Shown in pieces: positions 1-10,500 of a stretch of DNA of 64,000 nt; position 1 is the stretch's first letter; each line of letters starts with the position of its first letter. The notes under the pieces are model-generated. The model ran no database searches, was not told where the DNA came from, and was given only the letters and a program-made list of their open reading frames with translations. The position numbers and the translations under genes were made by a program. The stretch comes from Dendrocalamus latiflorus (Eukaryota; Streptophyta; Magnoliopsida; Poales; Poaceae), in NCBI GenBank assembly GCA_017311315.1, contig CM029669.1, forward strand, positions 20,037,683-20,101,682, given 5' to 3'.

Positions 1-209
1 GGCGAACAAGCTTTGTTCAATTATATTCAGGTAGCTACAGCCTTTGCTGCTGTGTTGCAGGAAGCTTCCAGGCTCCAGCAGCAACTGAGCAAACAAGAAA
101 GACGAAGCAACAACCTCAAATCCACGTTAGTATGCTTTGCATTACCCAATTTCATGGTTAAAAAAAAACTTTGATACAACAAAAGGGAGAGTAAGAAATC
201 AAAAGCCAA
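1..209. other. 3' flank of the NHL gene, no gene seen
   Basis: This stretch lies downstream of the minus-strand NHL gene that ends at 210 and probably holds its 3' untranslated region. Short open frames here are AT-rich and resemble nothing I recognise. Confidence 0.5.
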
Positions 210-887
210 TCACTTTGTTCTGCATCTCCTAGCAACAAGAATTCCACTGGGAGGTGCAGTGAGCTCCAGGTCACAATGCGCAGACATCCAGTAGGTGTAA
301 TGCCCAAACCAGAACCTGGCCTGCACCTTGAACGTGGCCCTGACGGTGTACACGACCCTGTTGCTCTTCACCTGGTTCACCAGCTCCATGGCCACCTCCG
401 GCGGCAGCATCACCTGGCTGGACACCATGTGGACGTTCAGGATCCGGGAGTGGCCCGGCCGCTGCACGAACGGCGGCAGTGCCTGCACCGCCATCAGCCT
501 GTCCCGGAAGAAGAGCTCCACGCCGGCCGACTGGAACACAACGTCGATCTTCTGGTTCGGGTTGGAGATGTTGGCCACGAACGTCATGTCGCCGTTGAAG
601 TAGGCCGGCGAGTAGATGTAGACGCTGTTCAGGCTGGCGTTTGCGGCGTCGAACGACGGCAACCTCGGCTTCACCACCAGGAACACGATCAGGATCACCA
701 CGCCGGCGATGATCAGCAGGATGCTGAAGGCGAAGCAGAAGATGGCGGCGCACCACATCGCCGGGGAGGTCCGGTGCCGCGGCTGCAGGATTATCTTCGC
801 CGGCGCCGGCGCCGGCGGCTGCTGCTTCATGTTGAGGAGCTTGTTGATGATAGTTCTTGGAGACTGGATGTCGTAAGGAGTGGCCAT
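210..887 (-). CDS. NDR1/HIN1-like (NHL) protein, LEA_2 domain, single-pass membrane protein
   Basis: This is an intron-less 225-residue protein read from the ATG at 885-887. An upstream in-frame extension of 11 residues exists, but MATPYDIQSP is the natural NHL-type start. Seen: a proline-rich cytoplasmic N-terminus (residues about 20-45), one hydrophobic segment at about 45-72, then an LEA_2-type beta-rich domain. That domain contains NPNQK, which corresponds to the NPN basic motif of NHL proteins, and ends in HCDLELTAPPSG followed by a basic tail. Family knowledge: NHL proteins are plasma-membrane or endomembrane anchored and are linked to defence and abiotic stress; the exact role of this member cannot be told from sequence. 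Length and domain order are normal and there are no internal breaks. No neighbouring gene is functionally linked. Confidence 0.88.
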   Translation of the reverse strand: MATPYDIQSPRTIINKLLNMKQQPPAPAPAKIILQPRHRTSPAMWCAAIFCFAFSILLIIAGVVILIVFLVVKPRLPSFDAANASLNSVYIYSPAYFNGDMTFVANISNPNQKIDVVFQSAGVELFFRDRLMAVQALPPFVQRPGHSRILNVHMVSSQVMLPPEVAMELVNQVKSNRVVYTVRATFKVQARFWFGHYTYWMSAHCDLELTAPPSGILVARRCRTK

Positions 888-2456
888 GAATTTGAGTAGG
901 AGTAAACTAGTAATCACCAAGAAGAGGAGAGAGTGTAATGTCCTAATGGGAAAGCAAAAGCTAGACTAGAGAGCAAGAACAAGAGCAAGGGAATAGAGTA
1001 ATGGAGTTAAAAGGAGGCTAGCTAGGCTAATGGGGGTCCAAAATAAAGAGGGAAGAAAAGGAGAGGCCTTTGAAAGTGGGGGGCATGGGGCCGTGCATAT
1101 ACCTTGCCTCCCTTGTGTTTCGCCATTGTTAATTCGGAGCTGCTTCGAGTAAAGGTGTGAAGTGGGGGCAGCGCATTGTGGCCGCCTGCAATCGATGGGG
1201 TTCTGTTTTGCTTTTTCTCACAAAAGCATATTTCTTGAGCTGGGCAAGATAAAGTTTTAGTTATTGGTCACCTGAGCAAACAAACCATTTGATGCTGCAT
1301 TGCTGCCTGTTTGATGTTTTCTGGATTGTTCGAATAGATACTTGGAATATGCTCTTCCACTCGAACAAGGCTTCTCTGCTCCTTTCTCATGTTCCTATGG
1401 CGCGTGGCGCACATCCAGCTGCTCTCCACTCTCTCCTGTGGGCTTAGAAATGCAATCCAATGGAGTGGAGAAATACATGTGTATAGGGGACTGGAATATG
1501 GACACAGAACGGGAACAGGGAAGCCATTTCCCTTCCACTCATATTGGTAAGGAGAGAGAGAGAATGATGTTGATCTATTCATCAAGTATGCCTACTCTAT
1601 GCTTTTCTTGGGCTTGTTTTACACTGGGTATAGTAAGACGCAGCTAATACCATGTGTCACTGTCAATACAGATTTCTGTAATTGGTATAGTAAGACGCAA
1701 CTAATACCATGTCACTGTCAATATAGATTTCTGTAATCTTGCGCACAAAGCTCGATTAGAAGTATAGAACATGTGAGAACTGAGAGGAAGTGGTATGCAA
1801 AATATCAGCAGACGAGAAGTATGCTCTATGGGAACAGAGCAGAGAGAAACTAGCACAAATTGCTTAACCTCGAAAGAGGCAAAAAGAAGCTTGTCTTGTT
1901 TCAAAATAAAGACAATGGATGGGGTTAATTAATGGCTAAGGAACGTATGTATATGTATGTACTGACAGAAGCAGCCTGCTACATTAGTTAACAAGAACAT
2001 TCCTGAGGCCATGGCTTTAGTGCCCTTCTTTGTCGGAGACGAGGAAAGCTGACGCGGCACTGCACATCTTTACATGGATCTTCCTTGGACCGGAGAGAGC
2101 ACTCTCTCTTCATTCTCCAGGTGTTCTCTAGACTTCACTAACTGATCGAGGCTAGCTGTGTGTTACTGTCGACGAATCAGACAGCGCGGCAAAAAAGAAT
2201 CTAGTCATCTATATTTGTATTAAGTGATTGATTCATTGCATTACGGATTTTTTTTCATAGGCTTCATGAGCAGATAATTTTGTTCTAGAGTTTACACATG
2301 CATACGTGTGCGTCCCCATGTAGCTTTCTTGCAAGCGCATGGTGCACCACCACTAGCTACGCACGACGAGAGGAGCGAAATTATTCTCTTGTGATTCTGG
2401 CGTATTATTGTACAGTTGATGAAGTCGTCAGGTCAGGTCAGGATAGCTCAGATAGC
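888..2456. other. Intergenic region upstream of the NHL gene
   Basis: The part next to 888 should hold the minus-strand promoter and 5' untranslated leader of the NHL gene. The remainder is non-coding by eye apart from the short duplication at 1627-1738. I see no convincing gene. Confidence 0.5.
1627..1738. repeat. Two-copy tandem duplication, period about 57 bp
   Basis: Two nearly identical units begin with GGTATAGTAAGACGC at 1627 and 1684. They differ by a few substitutions and a 2-base deletion in the second unit. This is a simple local duplication. Confidence 0.85.
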
Positions 2457-2621
2457 TCAGGCCATGTTCGCCGGCGGCACGTTGCTGTCGTAGGACATGA
2501 CCGGCGTGCCGGTCTCGTCGCTGGGCACGTAGGAGCAGCTTGCCGACGCCTCCACCTGCTCCTGTGCCACCATCCCCTGCTGCATCGTCGGCAGGTACTG
2601 GTCGTCCGGGCCCATGCAGTG
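2457..2621 (-). CDS. Orphan terminal exon (54 codons plus stop) of an unrecognised gene
   Basis: On the minus strand an intron-like tract ends in a CAG acceptor at 2624-2622. It is followed by 54 GC-rich codons in phase 0 (starting HCMGPDDQYLPTM, ending SNVPPANMA) and a TGA at 2459-2457. Composition and codon use look like real grass coding sequence, and the glutamine/serine-rich tail would suit the C-terminus of a transcription factor, which is inference only. No upstream exon is visible before the Copia fragment that starts near 3.1 kb. The rest of the gene was therefore displaced or lost, or the exon is a remnant. I do not recognise the family. Confidence 0.35.
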   Translation of the reverse strand, partial: HCMGPDDQYLPTMQQGMVAQEQVEASASCSYVPSDETGTPVMSYDSNVPPANMA

Positions 2622-2915
2622 CTGCATCCAGGAACGACAACAACGAACACGTACGTGAGCTCGCTCATCGCGCGAAATCAATAACTAACGACGTACGTAC
2701 GCCGCGTTGGCTGTGGTTGGTGTCAGCCGCCCTTTGTGAATCTCTCAATTTTTTAGCTCTAGCTTTAAATAAAATGAATTGGAATTTGATGAACACAGGA
2801 TGAAACAATGGATGTTTTGACGCTACGTGAACTTGCAGCATTTTCTGTTTTATCTTGCTCCTTAAATAGTGAATTTACATGAAAAACTAAACAAAAATTA
2901 GTGAAGGCTATTAAG

Positions 2916-2986
2916 ACCTCCACCATGCACGCTATAACTCCAATGGAAAACCTCCACCATGCACTCTATAACTCCAATGAAAAACG
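2916..2986. repeat. Two-copy tandem duplication, period 34 bp
   Basis: The phrase ACCTCCACCATGCAC followed by CTATAACTCCAATG starts at 2916 and again at 2950 with one or two differences. Confidence 0.85.
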
Positions 2987-3125
2987 TTTGCACATGGCCA
3001 GAGTTAACAATTCTAATGCAGGAAATAAATAACTTAGGCGCAGGATTAAATGATCATGCTAACAATTCTTCCCCTCATCTTGCTGCCGTGTGACGACCTC
3101 GACGATGCCCGCCTTCTTGCGAAGT

Positions 3126-5057
3126 TCATGAAACCTGATGCGCCCGAGTGACGATTAAATGAAGCTCGTTGGAGTCGAGCTCCACCGACTTCGAAGTGGC
3201 GAAGATGTTGGCCATTCTTCTGTAGCGCCGTGGTGCCCCGTGATCGTCGTCGACGTCGGGTTCAGCAGTTGGGGGCGATATGAACTCGATGGCGGGTTCC
3301 GGAGTGCGTGACGAAGCAGGGTCGTTGGGAGCCGTCGTCTCCAAGTGTTCCGGTGTTGCTGCCTGGCCTCCTGGCGCCATGCTGGATGGCACAGAGGAGG
3401 AAACCACCTCGTAGTGGACGGTGAACGAATCCCCCAAGGAGGCCGCAACGGACTCTCCTGAAGCCGTCCAATCCCACTTCGCTGCTTCATCGAACACGGC
3501 GTCGCAGGTGACACAAACACGCCGGGACGCCGGGTCGTAAGCGCGATATGCCTTGGCTCCCAGTTCATAGCCGAGGAACACCATGGCCTTACTTCGGTCA
3601 TCGAGTGTCTTCAAATGCGGTCTCACGTCCTTGACGTAAACAACGCACCCGAACGTCTTAAAGTAATGTACGGTAGGTATTTGACCATGCCATGTCTCAT
3701 ACGGTGTCTTGTTGCGAACACTCTTCGTCGGCGAACGGTTCAGGATGAAGACGGCAGTGGACACCACCTCGCCCTAGAACTCCCCCCGGCATGTCCTTCG
3801 CCTTCATCATGCAGCGCGCCATGGCCACAACTGTCTGGTTGTGGCGTTCGACCACGCCGTTCTGCTGAGGGGAGTACGGCGCTGTGAGGTGCCGCTGGAC
3901 ACCCTCGTTGGCGCAGTACAGACCAAATTCCACGAAGGAGAATTCCCCTCCGCGGTCCGTGCGAAGTACACATAGCTTGCGGCCAGTCTCGACCTCGACG
4001 CCGGCCTTGAAGCGCTTGATGGTTGCAGGAGCATCACTCTTCACTGCCAGCAGAAAGAGCCACATGTAGTGGGTTAGATCGAGGCGTTCGGACGCACGGT
4101 ATGCCGTCGCGGCGGGGAACGGCGTTCGCTTCTGCTTGCCGATTAGGCAGCCGTCGCAAACCTGATTTATGCGCTCAAGCTCCTGTAGGCCTCGCGCCAT
4201 CCCGCGCCGAGCGAGCATGCGAAGTGAATCGAACTTAAGGTGGCCGAAACGCGCATGCCATGTCCAGGCTTCCTCCATGCCCCTCGCCGCGAGGCAAACG
4301 AGCTGTGCAATGTCGACGTTGAGCACATAAAGACGTCCGGCGCTCCACCGAACCCAGCATAGCAGCCGGCGTTGGGGGTCGCGCAGTGTGAGGATGCCAT
4401 TCTCGATCTCCATCTTGCAGCGAGATTCGTCCAGCTGGCCGAGGCTGACGATGTTGCTGCGGAGGCGCGGGATGTAGTAGACACCGGTGAGCGCGCAGTG
4501 ATCGCCGTTCTTGCAGGCGAAGAGCACAGTGCCGCACCCCTCGATGCGGACTCGCGAGGCGTCGCCGAACTTGACGGAATCGTGCACGCTGGTGTCGAGT
4601 TCGGAGAATGCATTCCATGCGCCCGTCATATGATTCGATGCGCCGGTATGCAGGATCCATTCTGGATCAACTGGTTCTCCCTCGTCGTGAAGAGTGACAA
4701 GGGTGCGCTTCTCGTTTAAAACGAGTTCGGCGCCTACGAGCTCAAAGTCGACGGCGAGGGAGAGATCGCAGACCTGGGCCATTAACAATGTGGGCTCGTC
4801 TTCGCCCTCAGCCTGCTCTGGTTCGGCTTGGAGAAGATTCGCCTGGGCCAACTTCTCACGATCCCGCTTCGCCTTTCGGCACTCCTTGGCCCAGTGGCCC
4901 AGTTTGCTGCAATAGCGGCATTTGTCCTTGGAGATGTCGTGGCACGCGGCCTAGGATGGCCCAGACTTTGGTTCCCCGTCACGCCCACGGCTACGCCGGC
5001 CGCGCTGGCGTGAACGCGATGTGTTCTCGCTGTTCGCAGCGGCGCGAGAGGCGGACA
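3126..5057 (-). pseudogene. Truncated Ty1/Copia gag-protease-integrase fragment
   Basis: Read on the minus strand from about 5057 down to 3126. Order seen: a basic gag tail; an in-frame TAG near 4952; a zinc knuckle (CRYCSKLGHWAKEC, near 4.91 kb); a protease region; the GAG-pre-integrase motif (WHARFGHL, then CDGC); an integrase core part with TDRGGEF and SPQQNGVVERHNQ; then, after a frameshift near 3.77 kb, the integrase C-terminal part (LNRSPTKSV, FGCVVYV, VFLGYE). The protease signature DTGAS reads HTGAS, so the catalytic Asp is lost. The integrase is joined directly from RLDLTHYMW onward, so the segment carrying the first catalytic Asp is deleted. Reverse transcriptase and RNase H are absent and I found no flanking LTRs. 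It is a dead fragment. Confidence 0.9.
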
Positions 5058-7083
5058 TGCTGGTCTCCTTGGTGTTGTATGCTTGATGTGTGAGATGTGG
5101 GGGGGGGGGCAAGAAAAAGGGACAGGGATGGAGATGACCTACTTGGTTTTGTCTGTTTGGAAATGGATTGGTGACGGTGGTGGTGGTCCTTCCCCACGTG
5201 CTTCCTCAGTGGTTGACCTTCTCCTTCTTTGATCTCGGTTGGTTCTTGGCTCCTGAGCCACTGTGGTCATGGTTCCCCCCTCTTCTGTCTTCCCCAACTC
5301 CTCTCAAATGCCTTCTCCTTCCTGCCTTCTATTTGGTGGTGCCAACTCTCACTCCCTCTCTCGCTCTTGTCGCTGGGGAGAAGATTTGGGGAAGAGAGGT
5401 GGAATGGGAGTTGAGTGGGGATGGCGAAGTGGAGTGAGCTCTTCCTCTCTTCTTTGCTCTAGTGGCTTGGTTAAGTAGAGAGTGGACGTGACCTTCTCTC
5501 TCGGCTTGGTCATATCCCTAGCCTCCTCTCGTGTTCCTGTGCGTGATGAAAAAGGGATCACCCTTGTACTGTGGTTTGATTTTCTACTATTTAAGGTAAG
5601 GTTGGTGAAATTCGAAGTGGGTGCTGGCTTGGTTTTCGTTGGATGCTGAAGCCCACTAAAGCGTGAGGTACCGGTCAGCCCTGGATGGCCTGATATCTTG
5701 ATTAGCGGTAGGTTTTGGTAATTTAAGCTGGACAGGTTCTGATGACAATGTATTCTTATTTCCCTTTTATTATCTCTTGGATTGTTGTAACCTTGGATTT
5801 TTGGTATATCTAACTAATGCAGGTTTCTCAGGGTTGACCCACCCACGACACCTATGATTCAACTATACAACTTGAATGTAACTAAACGTGTATGCATGAA
5901 AAAGGAGAATGTATGACGATGAACATGCAATCCTATAATTTTTTACTTTCTACAATTATTCAACTGATGTAATTAATTTAGATTAGTTGAATCACTTTGT
6001 GCTCTATGTGTATTCGAGTGTTGTAATAATTTTCTTCCGGTTACACAGTGATGTAGTTTAATGTGTTGTAATTACATCTTTTATTTCTTGTTATGCGGAT
6101 AGGGATCTGGTGGCTGAAGTCTTTCAAGGTGTTCTTGGGGCCTGGAGTGGACGGAGGGAGTATGTGTGTATCTGGGTTGGTTCACAACATTGTTTGCAGA
6201 ATTCTTTCTGGTACATCATGTAAATAGTAGTGTATACACGCCATTAGTTGGCTTAAAATTTAATGTGTATACCTTGATTGGATTTTGTTCATATCATATG
6301 GAAATCTAATTACTGCATCCTACTGCACATTTTGTAACACATCTGCTGTTCCTGGCGAAAGTCACAACCTTTTTTTCATTTTGTTATGTTGGGATTTCAT
6401 TAATAGTAACTGCTTTTTCTGCTTTATGCAAATAATTGGTAAACTGAAAGTTGCCATGTGAATCACCGTCTGCAAAATGACAGCGATTTTGTGAAGCCAA
6501 GTGAACTTTGTTTATCCAAGTGAACTGCCACCCTCTTCTGTTGCGGTTCCGTTCAGCTGATACTAACGCAAAATAATGTCTGAAATGTTTATCTAATCCC
6601 ATTAATCCAGCATGGCATCATCAACAGGTTTTCTTATATTTTGAGCTGAAAACAAAGTACAAGGGTAGAAAGGAGTAGAGAATTCTCACCGTCGAACTCG
6701 TATGAAGCGTAGAGCCCCTGAAACTGAATGTACGTCAGGCGTTGAGGACGACGGACAGGAAGGCGAGGCGCTTTGCCCCTGTGGCGGTGAATGAGGAGGA
6801 GGGCGCCTCCTGGACGGCGAGGGTGAAGAGTCGGGTGATCGATCTCTCCGGCTGAGGCGTGGGCCCGAGACAGCAGTGGGTGGGTTCGACGGGGACGTCA
6901 GCCTTGGTTACGTCCCAAATATTTATTATTCTTCTTCTAACTTGAAGGCCCACGGGAAAGCCTAAAACAACGTGAAGCCCCCAGGAAAACCCATTATAGG
7001 CCCATCAGAGCCAGCTAAAGCCCACTCGCGCGATCACATTACAAAAATACAAAAATACTTTTGCTTCTAAGAAACAGCAAGGT
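5058..7083. other. Intergenic or degraded repeat sequence
   Basis: This 2-kb stretch is mostly low-GC with pyrimidine-rich patches at 5.2-5.5 kb. A GC-richer patch at 6.68-6.90 kb has open codons on the minus strand (for instance TYIQFQGLYASYEFDG) followed by a GT. It could be an isolated exon remnant, but I cannot identify it. No LTR pair is visible. Confidence 0.4.
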
Positions 7084-7157
7084 GGCCTATTAGCTCAGTT
7101 GGTTAGAGCGTCGTGCTAATAACGCGAAGGTCGCAGGTTCGAGACATGCATGGGCCA
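7084..7157 (+). tRNA. tRNA-Ile, anticodon AAT
   Basis: This is a 74-nt cloverleaf without intron. Acceptor stem is GGCCTAT/ATGGGCC with one T-G wobble, D-arm GCTC/GAGC, anticodon stem TCGTG/CGCGA, loop CTAATAA with AAT at 7118-7120, T-loop TTCGAGA and discriminator A at 7157. A run of seven T at 7159-7165 follows, as expected of a pol III terminator. The T-stem GCAGG pairs with CATGC, leaving one G-A mismatch where standard plant tRNA-Ile has CCTGC. It may therefore be a weakened copy rather than a top-expressed gene. Confidence 0.92.
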
Positions 7158-7158
7158 A

Positions 7159-7165
7159 TTTTTTT
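7159..7165 (+). terminator. Pol III terminator of the tRNA-Ile gene
   Basis: An uninterrupted run of seven T lies one base after the discriminator base of the tRNA. T-runs of this length end RNA polymerase III transcripts. Confidence 0.75.
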
Positions 7166-7510
7166 CCCAATATCTCGTAATTACATGGCGTTACTTGAAA
7201 AATGGTGTGGCTCTTTGTAAAAAAGAGAGAGAAAACAAACAACAAGGAACATACCAAAAAGTATACAAAAACCCTACTTAATCGTTTATATTGTAACTTT
7301 CGATGACACTAAACAAATTGATTACTCTTTTATCATATTTTTCATTCAAAGGAAAATCACATAGTCAAAATTATAAAACAAAGCACTTAATATTCCCTAG
7401 AGGCCTAGACGCTCCCTTAATTTATTTGCATGGTTCGGGAACCTCTTGTAGCACTACAACGTGCCATAGAGACCATGCATGCGTGATGCGTATAGTTAGC
7501 CATACTCTCG

Positions 7511-7515
7511 GGGCA
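7511..7515. repeat. Target-site duplication GGGCA, left copy
   Basis: GGGCA directly precedes the TG of the solo LTR and is repeated at 12099-12103 directly after its terminal CA. Confidence 0.9.
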
Positions 7516-10500
7516 TGTAACATCCTGAAAATTTAAAATTTGAAAATCTGAATTTCTTGAATTATTTTTGCAATATATTCTATTGGAATTTGGATTTCAT
7601 GGAGTTTTCCTGACTTTGATTGAGGTTCTAAAAATTTAAGAAATTCATAAAAGACAAAGACAAACATTAGTAATACCAAAAAGTGAATATGCAAATAATA
7701 GAAAACTAAAATCTTAAATACTAATCTGGAAAGATGATTCAGTAAAAGGAGGGAGAAACTTGAACTAAAATATAAAATTTCATTTTGAAAATAATAGTAT
7801 AAAAGGGCAACAAAAATAAATATATAAATTATGTGCAAATATACACAATAAACAAAAAGATAATAAAAAAAATGTGTATTCGGCCGACCGAGCGGCCGGC
7901 CCAATCTTCTCCTCCCTGCGCACGTGCACGGCCCAGCGCCCACCCGCGCGCAGCCCGCCCGCGCCCCCTTTTCTCTGGCGCGTGGCCCCGTCTCCACCGC
8001 GCCTCCCATTGCTGCGGTCGCTGCGCTGCGGGTCCCGCCCCTCACTCTCTTTTCCTCCCTGCCCGCGGGCCCAGGCTCTCCCGCACCCCTGCTCCCCTTT
8101 TTCCCCTGGCCAGCGGGCCCCACCCCACGCCCGCGTCTCTTCTTCCTCCTCCCCCGACTCTTTCTCTCTGCGCGGAGGACAGCGTCCTCGCTCCCCGTGG
8201 CGCGCATGCGCAACCATCGCCGGCCGCGCTCGCAGCTTGACCTCATTCACCCTGAGTCGTCCCATCGACCCGAGCGGCGCACCCGCACCCGCCCCTGGTT
8301 TCGTCGCCTCCGCCCCCGGTTTCGCCCACAGCTCCGCGCCGTCGGCTCCGCCCCGTCGCGCTCGTCAGCCACGTGGCGCCAGTCCTCTGCCGCTCAGAGC
8401 GTGCGCAGCGCAAAGCTGCAGCCAGCAGCGTAACATCGCGCCCGACCGCTTTGCAGAACCTACCCCTGCCCCGTCGCGTCGCCGCCTGCCCCGCCATGAC
8501 CACACGGCCACCCCGCCTGTTGCCAGCGCCAACCGGCCGCCTATAAAAGGCGCTGAGCCCTCCATTGAGCTCCCCACGCCGCCCTCTTCGCTCCCTCAAA
8601 GGTAATTGAGCCCCCATGCCCCGTAGCCACCAGTGAGCCGCCTCCTTCCCCAACTCCGGCCACTCGGCAATCCGCCGCTTGGAGCCACCCCGAACCAATT
8701 CCTCTAGGCCGGAGCTTCCTTGGGACGTCGCGAAGCTATTCGTGTCCTCGGTCGAGCTCCTCCCCGCCTCTCCTGCGCCGGCGCCGAAGCCTTTCCCAAG
8801 CCGCCGCCGCTCGTCGCCTGTCCGCCTCGGGTCTCTTCAGTCTCCGCCGACTTCACCGTAGACATCCCCGTCACTCCAGGAACGTATTTTAGCACTCCCT
8901 GACTCCACTTCGGCCGCCCCTCGCCGCCGGCACCGCCGCCCCGAGCCTCCTCTGCTCCGACGCCCACACAGCCGGTTCAATTGGATTCGTTCGCCCTCTC
9001 CATCAGGTAACCCTAGTTGGCCGAACGGCTAGCACCGCCCGTACTCATGTGGCCCGCCCGTGTTCGAGTCTGTTGGACCGCAGTGAGTGGTTGGGGAATT
9101 TCCCCATTTTTGCTAGTAGCTCCCACTGACATGTGGGCCATGCCCCATTTATTTAAATAATAGCCGGGCCCACTTGTCATAGGCATAGTGCCTGAGAGAT
9201 AAAAGAAAAGAATGAATTAAAAATAGGAAGTGGACCCACCTGTCAGATTTAACATTTTCTGGACTTAATTAGACTGAGAACTTTAAATGGGTGTAATTTA
9301 TTCATTTCAACTCCAAATCGAATGAAATAAATTTCTAAATTTATCTAAATTCAAGATCTATTCAAGGGAACTGAAACCATTAATTTTAGAGCTCAATTGA
9401 ATTTTTGGTGATATTTAATGTGGTTTGCATAAATAAGTTGAAAAGACTAAATATTAGTTAGGACATTGATAAAGGGGAACCACTTTGGCTAAACATCCAA
9501 ACTTAGTAAAGATGCTCTTAATCATAATTAAAACATATGTTCAAAATTTAACATGCTAACACCTAATAAATCTCAGTGACGTATCTTATTAAATAGAACA
9601 ATGGAATACCACCTTGTACAAAAGATCTCTGCCTAGATAAATGAATCGAACACAGAGCTAAGCCTAAGACTAGCTAAGGTATGAGCAAGCTAATAATGGT
9701 ACCACTAATTAAGTCTTAACACTAGCTTTTGTACATAATAAAAATTAAGTACAATGGTATATAGAGCAAGCCAGGACCCGAATCAATGGATCCTAATTCA
9801 ACTTAAATTTAGCCTAGCTATGAATGAAGATATATAAAATATGGTAATGGGATTATTAGGGATTTAAATTTTAATATAAGAATAAATGTTGAGCCTTTGC
9901 TTTTTATCTTAATCTAATTAGTAAGTAAAAGCCTATACCAGAGATTATTCTAAAAAATTAATAAAGATATCCAAGTGTTATAATACCTTTAACTAAAAGA
10001 TTTATAGAATAAGTACAGATCTCATCCATCAATCCAGTTTGCCTTTACCATAACCTAAGTTACAAGGAATACATACCCAGCCAGTCTCGCACTTCGATAC
10101 ATAGGTCCAACCCGACTAATGGAACTTCCTTGATAAATACGAAAATAATAAAAGAGATTATTAATACAAAATCAAGTTATCATATTCTACCACCGACCTC
10201 GCAACAAATCATCCTAATCACTCATAATATAGCTAAATTGAGTTCACTTGGATTTATTTGGATTTTTTGAGTTATTTGCCCTTATTTGAATTCAGTTGCT
10301 TAGTACGTAATTAGAAATTGGAGTCCGGAAGATTCTATGGATCAAGCGAGACCGAGATTGATGAAGACCAGGAATTAAAGATCATCGTATGAGACAACTT
10401 CGTGTGAGCTCAAGACCGCGGTAAACCGCGCCAGGCGAGTCAATACTTTGATCATGTTGAACCTACGTTTTCTGCAAATTATTTTTGTTTAAATTATCAA

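Noticed and set aside
276..899. 207-codon plus-strand frame opposite the NHL gene
   Set aside because: It is the histidine/arginine-rich antisense shadow of a well-supported minus-strand gene.
6660..6953. Minus-strand exon-like patch (TYIQFQGLYASYEFDG before a GT)
   Set aside because: Too short and isolated; I could not identify a family or further exons, so it is mentioned only in the intergenic note.
7780..8861. Long open frames on both strands in the GC-rich block of the solo LTR
   Set aside because: All frames show the same arginine/proline/alanine composition, there is no family motif, and the block lies within a defined LTR upstream of its TATA box.
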